Of a stretch of DNA of 64,000 nt, positions 45,396 to 56,400 are shown piece after piece. The translations under genes were made by a program, and so were the position numbers. Source of the stretch: Atkinsonella hypoxylon (taxonomy: Eukaryota > Ascomycota > Sordariomycetes > Hypocreales > Clavicipitaceae); assembly GCA_000729835.1 (NCBI GenBank), contig JFHB01000004.1:186001-250000 (forward strand), in the 5' to 3' direction. Every line of letters begins with the position of its first letter. Position 1 is the stretch's first letter. The notes below the pieces were generated by a model that worked only from the letters and a program-made list of their open reading frames with translations, searched no databases and was not told the origin of the DNA.

Positions 45396-46532
45396 ATGAG
45401 CGAAACACCTTCACAACAAAGGACGACTCTGGCGCGCCGCAAACACTGTAGGCAAGGGATCAGGTCAGCCGCTCATAAGGCTTACGCTTCAGAGAATGAT
45501 GCCAGCACATTAGAAGCAACCCGACTTCTTGGCACTCCGCAAACTCCAAACAAAGCGAGCATTGACTCCAACACCGCCAGTGAACTTTCTTCAAGAAAAG
45601 CTCAAAGTACTAAAAGCAGATTTAAGAATAAACCGAAGCCGAAACACGGTCCAATATCTTGCGATTTCCCTGGTGGTGGTGGCCAAACCCCTCCTCAACG
45701 TTCTGTATCTGTGAAATCTGGCATGAACACAGCATTCGCAGGTGCGACTTTTCATGCATCACCCGCACCGTCAGCGCTTCCAATTCCCAGCTTCCTTTCA
45801 AAATCTTCGGTGGAGTCTCCAGTTGCAGCCGGAAAGAATTTCTCACGAGAATCCTCACCCCCAACCACGTATCAAGATGCACCAACTCCTTTTCGCCCAT
45901 CGTCAGTACCTAGGACGAACGAATCGCCACTTGACTTCATGTTCCGGGCACATCGCGAGGAAAAGGAACGCTTCTCACGACAAAACCTTGCGATTTTGAG
46001 TTCTACCCATAAGAAATCGCCGGAGACTTTTCCTCCAACCGACATAAATGGGCTCTCAAAGTCCATGAGCCTTCCAAATCCTAAACGCAGTAGTCTGAGA
46101 CCGTATTTAGGTGGCATAGATACCACTGAACTGGATGGAACACCTGGGAGACCGATGGGCCCAGCATTTTCCACCCCGTATCAAGAACGAATCAGAGCAG
46201 CTCGCGCCGCGACGAACTCTTCTTCTCCGCAAACTCAACAACCGGTCGTAAACTCACTCAATAATCCTCCCGCCGATAACTCAACCGATGCTCTGAAGAA
46301 ATTCTTGTTTGGTAGTACAGGGTCCCTAAGTAATGGCTCTGGTAGTCTACCACTGAGATCGTACCCTGCGCCACAGATGAATACAACCACCTTCAACTCT
46401 GTATCAAAGCTATCTGATTCCCAGTCGATGGAGTCTCAGAGCAATGACATACAGGTTATGGAGAACGATCTTCGCCGAATTCTGAAACTAGATGTTTTGT
46501 CGGATGAGCCTTCTGCAGGTCGGATCCTCTGA
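45396..46532 (+). CDS. PNRC-motif protein, possible mRNA decapping enhancer (Edc1-like)
   Basis: Single exon, 378 residues, mostly Ser/Pro/Asn-rich and predicted disordered. The only strong motif is FHASPAPSALPIPSFLSKS at about 119-137, which matches the PNRC/Edc1 short motif whose LPxP core binds Dcp1 and activates decapping. A second conserved-looking helix, SPLDFMFRAHREEKERF, follows, and ALKKFLFGST lies near the C-terminus. The end reads MENDLRRILKLDV. Role in mRNA decay is inferred from the motif alone. The ATG at 45396 was chosen because the upstream extension starts with TTG. Confidence 0.75.
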   Translation: MSETPSQQRTTLARRKHCRQGIRSAAHKAYASENDASTLEATRLLGTPQTPNKASIDSNTASELSSRKAQSTKSRFKNKPKPKHGPISCDFPGGGGQTPPQRSVSVKSGMNTAFAGATFHASPAPSALPIPSFLSKSSVESPVAAGKNFSRESSPPTTYQDAPTPFRPSSVPRTNESPLDFMFRAHREEKERFSRQNLAILSSTHKKSPETFPPTDINGLSKSMSLPNPKRSSLRPYLGGIDTTELDGTPGRPMGPAFSTPYQERIRAARAATNSSSPQTQQPVVNSLNNPPADNSTDALKKFLFGSTGSLSNGSGSLPLRSYPAPQMNTTTFNSVSKLSDSQSMESQSNDIQVMENDLRRILKLDVLSDEPSAGRIL

Positions 46533-48303
46533 GAAGCTTGATTACTACAACGAGGACTCAATATCCTGGCAGCCAATACTCACAAGCGCACAAGGCTCCT
46601 GAATGCACGAATATGAAGACGAGCATTGTTCAAAAAAACCGAGCATGTATGTGTGGACAACATCTGATTCGATCATGACAACATGTCCATAATCAACCAT
46701 GCGTCTATGTTCTTGCATTTGCAAAATATAAGCAATAATAGCCGTTATCGAGATCACGACATTGGAAACACTTTGAATCAAAACATTTCTCGCATGCACT
46801 TGATACTCATATGCGATCACTGCTAGCATAGCATCGTAATTTGACCGTGATGTCGTGGCGAGCCATATTCATAGGTCTTCCTTTCTTTTGAAGTATTGTA
46901 TCCTCATGCTCGACTCCAACATGCGGGCATTCCAAACAAGTGAATAAGTAATTAGAAGAGCCAGAGTTCTTTCCACTGTGAGGGCCCCTGCCTCAACCAT
47001 TCGCTCCCTCGGTCATTTCAGTTTTAAACACGCAATTTCGCTGGCACTTACTACATGCTCCAATAATACGCAGATACGTCTTCTAGTTGTCATGCTGTAC
47101 GACTGAATGTTATTATTTGCTTCCACAAACTATTTGCTAGTCACCAGACATGTATCGTGAACTACAGTTGGAAACGTGCCTAGGTACCTAACATGGTGCC
47201 ACAACCCGATCCCTGGAGACACTGACCAACCTGTCATCAATTGCATTACAGTTCTTAATTCTGCGTAGAGTTCTATTACTGTGTCTTTACTGTCATTCAA
47301 GAGCTTTCAGCCTTACAAGCTGTGCACAGGAACCGGATGGCATGCGATGGTAGGTGGGTAGCCGAGTCTTGTTACAGATATGTACATTGGTAATAGTAGT
47401 ATGCATGCAGACGGCATGGCAAACCTGCTTCCGAATGCCAAGTTTCAGGCATCTATGAAATTACCAAGGTCTAACCACGTAACTTTCCTAGTACTTCTTC
47501 TCTTTCTATAATTGCTACTTGCACTCTTCCTTGTTACTACCTACAATTCCTTCTTCTTCAAATTGCCACTGACGATCTGTTCTTCTTCTACCGCGTGTAC
47601 ACTACATCTTACACTTTTATAGATGGAGGAGTTCGCAAGCTACGTCGTTGTGACCACTAGGCTGTGATCACGGGACCGTGGATCGTAGCAACACACACTT
47701 GACGAGAGCTTCATGCAGCCAGAAGCAACCGGTCGCACCTACCTCGTAGCTGGTCAATTGGAAAGCTAGGTACCTACCTAGGTAGGTAGGTAGTCAGTCA
47801 ATAGAATGGGGCGCAAAGCATGCCGCTACTGGAGAGAGAAAGGATATTATATAAAGAACAATAATGTTGCAATTGTAATAGTAAGGATTGTTATACCTAG
47901 GTAAAGTATGAAGGGAGGAAAATCCAGGAAAACAAGGACATAAAACAGTTCAATTAAGCGTTTTCAGGCAATGAAGTTGAATCATTCCCTGCCACGAGTT
48001 TTACACATCAGTCTTTTCTATAAGATTCGTGGTTATAGCGCTATCTCTACACATATAGCACTGCCATTAGTAGTACTACAATTCGCACAAGGCTAGGTCC
48101 TGTTTAGCTTTCTGCTTGAATCAAAGGAGGCTTGTATTAGACCTAAAGATGGAAGAGACCTAATATGCCACTTCCTCTCCTGCTCTCCTTACTATAGTGT
48201 AAGAGGGCCCGCGGAATACAATTGGCGCCACGTTTGGAACTCCTACTATAGGATCCACATCAGGATTAGGATCCGTCAATCTCAGTAAGTCCCCACTTGT
48301 GCC
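46533..48303. other. 1.8-kb convergent gap with a possible LTR/primer-binding-site relic
   Basis: No gene. It contains the palindrome at 47771-47788 and, at about 48218-48240, ACAATTGGCGCCACGTTTGG, which resembles the end of an LTR (..ACA) followed by a tRNA-primer binding site as in many LTR elements. The preceding 350 bp would be the LTR. No reverse transcriptase or second LTR is present in the window. Confidence 0.35.
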
Positions 48304-50145
48304 TCAAGTAGATTTTGAGGCACGAAGGTCACGTCTTCGTTCCTCTCTTTTGAAGACTATTCCATGAGACAGTAGCAGGTACTTGGAAAAAAAGTCTGTC
48401 GCGAAGTCGTCAAATCTTGAATATTCAGCCCCAAGATGGTACGCAGCAGCAATGCCACTGACGCATGCAAGCTCGTGCATATTCTTGTTAATTCATCTCA
48501 GTCAGTATTGTCTCTCACACACACTTCACCATATTTATTGCAAACTTGTTGCATATAAACATTTTTTGCCTCGTCTAATGGGACGGTGGACAGGAGTTTC
48601 TCTGTAAATTACTTACTATCAAAGTCCAGGATCCGGCAAATAAGGTGTTTTTCTTGCCATTGAGAAACATCATGCCGGGAACAACGCGGAGATAATGTTG
48701 CCATCGATGGCCGAGCTGATGCCACCAGTTACGTTTGATTATCTTTCGTTCATCAATTTCTCCTATTGTCCACATATTTTGTTTTCCTTCGTCGAGAAAT
48801 ATTGTCTGATACACAGGCTCGAACTCTCTATCTGCTACGGCATTCCCTTGGAACAGCTGGTGTTGGTAGTTGCTGCAATTGAAGGACATCTCGATAAGAC
48901 GAGGATTCTCATCATATGTATATGTGAAGTACATTGGTCGGAAGCCCTTGGACTTAGTCATACTATCCTGAGCGAAGGATATTTGCTGTTTCTGACTATC
49001 ATTTGTGGGCTTGGCACAAATATTTGGATCGAATTTGGTTTCATAATGCCTGTCGAAGTACTCCTTATCGCAGTGTGTCACTGTAATGTCGTTGTAGAAT
49101 GCAGCACCGTTCAAGACAAGCCGCTCGCGCCAGGAGGCCGTTTTGCCTAAGATTCTGAGACTCTCGTCCGCCAGCGTGCAAAGAACAATATCGTCATAGA
49201 CCTCTTCGGCGACATTTCCAGTGTTCAGATCCTTGACTTGCAGTTTAACTCCATCTTGCGATCTTGACAACACTGTTCGTACTTCTTGACGAGTTCTGAT
49301 GGTGATGCCATCCTCTGCGAGGCTTGTTCCCCATCTCTCGTAGAATTCATGCAAATTGTCAAAGGTATACATGGTTGGTAGATTCGGAAGTAAAGTAGTG
49401 TCGTCGTAGTCCCACAGTTTCATGTTCGGATCGTCAAATAACCGTTCAACGATACCACATGGGACATTTGCAGTTTGGTTGCCCGTTCCCAAGAACAGTG
49501 CAATAAGCGGGTACACCATCTTGTCCCCAAATTCCTTATTAAAAAGAAAAAGTCTTAGCATGATGGAGATCGGCACAAGTCCCAGGATGGGAAGCGTCCA
49601 GTTGATTACTTTCAAAAAGAAGCCGAACCGCTTGATGTCCGAGGCAAACTGTTGTACAAGAGTACTGGGGAAGACATTTGTCCAGAATTTATCTTGGCCT
49701 TTGCCAAAAGAAACTTGCAATTGGACTGCTTTAGGCGGGTACCCATGCTGCTCAAAGAACCTAAAGGTGTGTTTAAAGATCTAATATGAACTATTAATAA
49801 GCGCTTTGATCTTCTGCTTGAGCAGGGGAATGAAGAGCGTCGGGAAAATACGATATACCTGCGAGCCGCCTTGTACGCCATTATTCATCCATGTCGCCCC
49901 ATACTTGTTTTCGTCCAGTGATATAGAACTAGCCTGGCCGCCCAGCGCATCGCTCCTCTCTAGAAGTGTTATCTTGAACTGCTCGGGATGTTTCGCCAGC
50001 GTTGAAGCACAGGACTGGGAGAACCGTTGACCTGTCAGTTAGCCAATAACAATTACTCTCCGATTAAGGGGCCACTGACCATGCCGGCCGCACCGCCTCC
50101 AACAATTACTATTCGCCGTTGAGGCGACGTCTTACTCTCGGTCAT
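48304..50145 (-). CDS. FAD-dependent oxidoreductase of the amine-oxidase-like superfamily
   Basis: Four exons: 50080-50145, 49859-50014, 48617-49780 and 48304-48483; 521 residues. The N-terminus RRIVIVGGGAAGMSCASTLA is the dinucleotide-binding Rossmann loop, followed by ITLLERSDALGGQASS, the FAD-binding acidic residue and GG motif. Other conserved blocks: YGATWMNNGVQGGSQIFKHT, FFEQHGYPPKAVQLQVSFGK, GTGNQTANVPCGIVERLFDD, and in the last part LFAGSWTLINMHELACVSGI, the C-terminal FAD-contact region. A hydrophobic segment (FFLKVINWTLPILGLVPISI) may associate with membrane. The substrate is unknown; no secondary-metabolite cluster surrounds it. Introns were placed by reading frame and family similarity. 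Confidence 0.85.
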
Positions 50146-50693
50146 GTTTGGAAATGGATTCTGCGTCTCACGAAATCACCGTGGGTCGTTTTGATAGTGT
50201 TTGGTTTTCGCGACATGTCTGGTTTTAGTCCTCGGGTCGACTTCCTCAAGGGCTGTATTTAGTAGCTTGAGCCTCTGCGACCCAGTCATCGACTGTCTAG
50301 ACTCGTAGCCACCAAAGGCGATCAGTGCCTGGCTTGGTGTACGTCATTGATATCTGAACATCCTACATTCCACCGACAGTGGGGCAAGTGTCTTGACTTT
50401 GGGGAGGGCGGATTTCCAACCGGAGCTTTCAGATCTCCAACTTGGAACACGACTCACGGAACAATCGAGCTACCGATCGACCGATACTTAAATAACGCAA
50501 TAATACGTTGTGCGATGCGATGATTAATGTGATGATTAATATTGCAGGTGTTCGTGGCTGTTAGAAGGGAATAAGAGCTCTAAAAAGAGCTAGGAGAAAG
50601 TTGGTTAAATCAGTGGGCAAAGTGATTCCCTTCGGAAAGCACCGGTTGAAATTTCCGTGCACCTGACTTGCAGTGGGCTTCACATAGGGGTTC
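50146..50693. promoter_or_regulatory. Promoter side of the oxidoreductase gene
   Basis: About 550 bp up to element copy C. No motif recognised. Confidence 0.4.
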
Positions 50694-51087
50694 CAGTAAA
50701 TCTCAGGTCCAGCCTATGTGTGCATTGGTCCAAAGCGGAGCCAAAAAGGGTGTATTTTTGACCAGAATAGCAGGCGGTGAAGCGTTTTTAGTATATACTA
50801 GGCATATATCCAGTATATACAGAATGCACAGTGTATTAGTGCGAATTAAGCATTTTTATATTTAGTGGTATATGCACTAATATATAGTGGTATAGTGCAC
50901 TAATATCTAGGCTTATAGTGCTATAAAAATGCGCGCTCTATACTCTAGATCTCTTGCTTAGAAATTAATACTGTGTTCTTAGCATATGCTGAGTATATGC
51001 TGGGCATATGCTATTCTGCCTAAATCTACACCCGCTCTGGCTCCACTCTGGACCAATGCACACATGGTCTGGACCTGAGATTTACTG
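50694..51087. mobile_element. Inverted-repeat element, copy C (about 394 bp)
   Basis: The same CAGTAAATCTCAGGTCCAG ends as copies A and B and very nearly the same interior as copy A, in the same orientation. It lies inside the divergent promoter between the oxidoreductase gene and TDP1, 245 bp upstream of the TDP1 start codon. No coding capacity. Confidence 0.85.
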
Positions 51088-51331
51088 TACACCCGGTCAC
51101 GTGAAGTGTGTATTAGTCGCATCCAGGTAGCCTCGCGCTCGTGCCGGTGGGGACCCTGCTAGAACAAGAACTTGGCATTATCAATGAATGGAGCACAACT
51201 TCTATAACCAGCTTCCGTCGACATATGCCAGTGAAGCATTCGTCGTAGGAACTTCTCATATTAAGAAATTGGAAAAATAAGCCCATTTGTCACTTTATTT
51301 ATTTTCGCGTTTAATATCTATTTCACAGATC

Positions 51332-53413
51332 ATGACTTCCCCACAAGATTCGGAAGACGAGCAGCTCAAGTACGCCATAGAACTGTCGTTACATGATCGA
51401 GCCAAGAGCGAGGAACAAGATCGATCCCATGGGCCGAACAATCACAAGTTAGCGAATGATGGCTTCGATCTTAAATCTTTGGAGCGAAAAAAGATGGAAG
51501 AGGAGCGCCTTGCACGACTTTCCGCAAAACGCACGCGTCAAATGTGTGATGATGATGACGTTGTTGAAATACTCGCTCAAAGGAGAAAACTGCAGGTCTC
51601 TGCGAGTCGGTTATCAGGAAAGCCGGAAGTTCCATATCCTGACGGCATTGTCAAACGAACATGGGCTCGAGGATATGACAGATCAGGCGACGACATCATG
51701 ATCGAAGAAGTCCTGCAAAAGGACAAGTTGTTGCTCGCCTTTTTCTCCTCTTTCCAATGGGATGAGATCTGGTTAATGAACAAAATTGATGCGTCAAAAA
51801 CCAAAATCCTATTGGCAGCGTCTGCGGTCAACGATTCACAGGTAAGCCTCAGCGGATGATCTTCGTCAAGATTATAGTTCGAGCTCTTACGGTCACTTTA
51901 GAAAGAACATATACGTAGAAGCGCTCCAAGTAATATCAAATTCTGCTTTCCTGATATGCATGGTCCTGGCTCTATGCACTCAAAGTTACAGATCCTCAAG
52001 TTTCCGGCTTATCTTCGCATCGTAATTCCCACAGGAAATCTTGTTCCTTACGACTGGGGCGAGACCGGTGTTATGGAAAATGCAAGTTCACACGACTAAG
52101 TTCTAGGATCGAACACTGACTGTGATTTAAAGATGGTTTTTCTTATCGATCTGCCGTCGTCAAGTCTGGCTAATGGATCTACCTCAAGTACGCTGTTCTA
52201 TACTCAACTGCAGCTATACCTCCGTGCGATGGGTGTTGGAGAAGGAATGATTGCTAGCCTGTCCAAGTACGATTTTGCCAAAACAGCTGATCTTGGTTTT
52301 GTGTACTCCATGTACGTGTTCAGTTGCCTGGATCAGGCCTGTGCATCACTAACCTTGCCTAGACCAGGAGCACATATGAGCAGTTCGCTCCCACAAATCG
52401 GTTCGCTTAGAGTCTCCATTCTAAGACGTCCCTGAACTGATGACCAAAAGTAGGCTTCACAGGCTTGGGTTCAACCATAGCAGCGTTGGGATTGTCCACT
52501 ACCGCGCCCATAGAGGTCGACTTTGTTGTGCGTGGATGCCGCGGGATATGTGAGCGCCCTCGCTGATTCAGCTACAGTGTTCATCTCTGGGAGCTATCAA
52601 ACTCGACTTCGTGCAGTCCATTTACAAAGCTTGCCAAGGTAAGCTGAGCATAGTGACGTCACATGAGGCGTGGGAAAAGGAATAAAAAGGCGTTTGTTTG
52701 TTTGCTGAGAAATCGTTTATCGAAATCTAGGAATCGTCGATGAAGGTCAGGTCTCATCGGAGCAGAACGCACAGCCCAAGAACGAGCAGCGCGATGCGCT
52801 TCAGCAGCATTTCCGAGTCTACTTTCCTAGCCACAATACGGTGCTTGCCAGCCGTGGCGGCATCAATGTAAGCTAAGATGCCTACACTCAGGCTAACTGA
52901 ACCTCCAGCCAACTTCCTGATTTTAGGCTGCAGGCACAATATGTATTCAAGAAAAATGGTGGCAGGCTACAACCTTTCCGAGAGAACTTATGCGGGATTG
53001 CATCAACACGCGCAATGGCTTGCTCATGCACACCAAACTTATTCTGGTACGCCATAATGCCCCTGTAGCAAGAGACACAGCAAAGAAACAAGCGTGGGCT
53101 TACATTGGAAGCGCCAATTTGTCAGAAAGTGCTTGGTAAGTTGGTGGATGTGAAGAGGTCAGCATGTTGGACCGGGTCTGATGATATCAACCGTAAATCT
53201 AGGGGCCGCAAAGTTCGAGACAAAGCAACTGGACAGCAAAAGATAATCTGTCGCAATTGGGAATGCGGAGTTATCCTACCAGTCCGCACCTCCTCGGCAC
53301 AAGACCGGACCGCCAATATGAACATATTCTCGGGAACGGTTCCCATCCCCATGCACGTTCCAGGTCGACGGTATTCAATAGAAGAGCATCCGTGGTTTTT
53401 CCACCAATCCTGA
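51332..53413 (+). CDS. TDP1: Tyrosyl-DNA phosphodiesterase 1 with N-terminal ubiquitin-interacting motif
   Basis: Nine exons: 51332-51841, 51902-52081, 52133-52311, 52363-52400, 52454-52527, 52578-52638, 52731-52867, 52927-53135 and 53203-53413; 532 residues. Tdp1 removes topoisomerase I peptides from DNA 3' ends. Both HKD-type active-site motifs are intact: MHSKLQILKFP (His about 196) and MHTKLILVR (His about 428), the second followed by WAYIGSANLSESAWG. Also seen: RIVIPTGNLVPYDWGE, CRNWECGVILPV and GTVPIPMHVPGR near the end. Near the N-terminus, DEQLKYAIELSLHD is a ubiquitin-interacting motif. The intron after exon 2 has donor GCAAGT (GC-AG type), and the intron after exon 4 has donor GTTCGC. 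All joins keep frame and restore the family sequence. Confidence 0.92.
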
Positions 53414-56400
53414 ATGCCCAGGTATACTAAGAGAAGTGCGTGCAAAGCCAAGAGCTCCGGACGGCATCTCCGACATGGAAAGTGGATTCAAACGTGCGCG
53501 ACCAGATGTTCAGCAGAACATGCATCAATGTTGGTGACTGGATATTGCCAAGACCTGCTGGCTTAAGAGTCCGTTGTGGCGTGTGAAAGTGTGAAAAAGG
53601 GGGGGTTTCAAGGACACACACCGTGCTTCCGCGAATAAACCTGGGAATGAAACGCGGCGAGAGCCGCCATGGACACGACTAAGCTTCGGCATGGCCGCGC
53701 TTCAACGTCCAAAGCACCTCTGGACCACCACAATAGTGTCTGTGTCTATCGGCAGGAGTGAGGAGAGGGAGAAACATGTGTCTAGACCTGCAACTTGGTC
53801 GGCGCTATACAATATTAGCGTAAATGATTTACTGCATTATACATGTGTTTTAAGCGATGCTTGGTAGTTGATAATTCCGTCCACGCTCCAGCACTTGTGG
53901 GATACTAAGCCGCGACGCACGTAGGCGCATGATAGAGAGCCCCGGCTGCCCAATAAGTGCAACCAATGAAGCCAGCCATATGGGGTACTTCAAGGCCTAT
54001 GCCCAGTGCAAAAGGGCCGACAGCCACAACACAGCAAGAGCCAATAGCATGAGAAGCACTTCTGTGGCAACAATGGAGTGGATAGTCGTAGAGTGCTGAA
54101 CTTCTAAACAAAAAATTTAATGTCTGGCCGTAGCTGTAAGACCACCATCTGATGATTGATTCACGGGAAAGCACGGCAAAGCATAGAGGGTTAGGAATAG
54201 CTCAGACTGGCAGTAATATCGAGTTTAATTAAACCCCGCAGATAAGTTCCAAGGAATTCAAGATTTCGATACTAATAGACTACACTTTATAGCCCAAGAA
54301 AATCAACCTGTAGCGTACGACGGCTGCCTTTTCCGCTTTGGCATGGTGTCAATTCGTGGAAGGAAAAGAACGAAATGAATTAGTCAGTTACACGACTTGG
54401 AAACCAGTAGGCGGCGGCTAATGAGGGTGATTTGGGGCAACGAAGCCATCCATTCGAAAGACTGCTGGGACGTGAGATGGTTTATGGACTGTGCTACAAC
54501 AGGGTCGCACCACTTCGTTTTCCTTGGCCCTGCGAAGAGCAGAACTGAGAAACTAATTAGTAGGTAAACAGGTTCAAAGCCGGCTCCGTGACATGTTTCC
54601 AGTCACCACCTAACTGATACGCTCATGAAAGCCTCGTTTTCATGCCATATCCGCGCCAACGAGACGGATCACCCTGTTGTCGCTGCTTATGTACATATGA
54701 AATTTGTGACAGCGTTGGATCTATGTGTAGTAAGGTCCCAAGGAAACCACCTTCCTTGGTACGGTGCACTGATTATCTCGACGCTGGTTCATTATAACGA
54801 TTTAGGACCCCATCTAGGTCGCCGTCTTATTGAGGGCTTACATTTGTCATCACTAGCATTCCTGGCAATGAATTCTGTCGGCTTGTATTCGTCAAAACAA
54901 CAATTAGAGAACAAACAGCGATGGGGAAAGAAAATGAGAGACCTTCTTCCACCACCGGAAGTGCGGGATAAATTGCGACAACCTCAGTCCTAGAACTCAA
55001 GCTAGGTCATGCTTAAACGGATGGTTTCTCCTTTCCTTTTCTCGAGTTTAACAAGTCCTTGGCTCTTTCAAAGGCATTATATTTTGATAATTATAGGCAC
55101 TACTAAGATTGCATGTGCTGATTGTCATATACGGTTAGAGTTAGACGGTTCAGATATGGAATTCGGTCTCTAAAAGGACTATAAGGCGTCAATTTTGTAT
55201 CCATAGCCCAGACATATAACGCCTTCAGCAAAAGTACAGGCCAATCTTCCAACAATCACAAAGTCGCAAAGACATGTCATATCTACGATACTTTGAATTG
55301 CACACGAGATACCCAGTTGATTCTTGTGAAAATGCTGGATTTGCGTTGTAATACTGTAGTTGATCATGTTGAATTAATATAACAAAGTTTAAATGAATGC
55401 CGTACATATATCCTATGAATTTTTTGGTAATCGGCTCATATCGTGATTGGTACTCTGTGCCACTATGGCTGTGGAAGGGATAGTATGTCTATCAAAAGAT
55501 GACGATCATCCATTTCACACGAGTATAGCATGTTGCGTGAGTTAGGGTCTGCCTGATCCACAAAACAGTACAAACCTAGTGCCGGCTTTTTGAAGTATTG
55601 GTCATATATGGGTCTTGGTGGGTTTATTACTCTGTAGAGCGTCTAAGCGTGTATCTGGGGCTAGAGGAGCTGTTCGCATTCCTCCTGTAATGCTGTTAGC
55701 GATGCACTTGTGCCTTCACTAACGCCTAGCAATGAAGCATTATCGTTATCGCTAATGTGCACAAAGAGATTAAACTGGCCTATAGGGAGGTCTTTGCAGT
55801 ATCTCTAACTTCTCATAACACTATAAAATTGACATAGCAATGTGGTGGTCATCTTTGACAATAAGCTGTTCTACAATAGGCAATACTGCTGTAAGTAGTA
55901 CGGAAACATGTGTTATGGTAAGAGCCTATAGCAACTACGCTTTCTAAGAAGATGACCCCTACTCCCGGATTTAGCAGAATCTGGCCCTTTTAATGTATTT
56001 TTACCTATTACAGGCATCTAGGCTGCCCTAGCTAGCGCGGTATATCGTGAACAGGGGGAAGAGTGGGATTTATGTAAAGTGGATACTTTCATATCAATCT
56101 CTATTAGTTAGCGTGCTCTTGTGCATATTTTGCTCCTGACTTATGCAGGTGCTAGGCTTGGACCGTCTCGTGGATCAAGACCCTTGAGTGGCACTATTGA
56201 TTGGTAGACAATGCCTGCAGTATGCCTGAAGCCCTACTGTATATTAAAGAGATACTCCCCGTGAGCCGGGGTTGTTTGCATCCAACCTTGGCACAAGACG
56301 CTTGAGAAATGACAACGGTTTTTCTCCACTCCCGTCTGCAGCTTGGTAGTCCAAGCACCGTGGCACTCAATGTGTCAGAACGCCATATCCGCTTTCAGCA

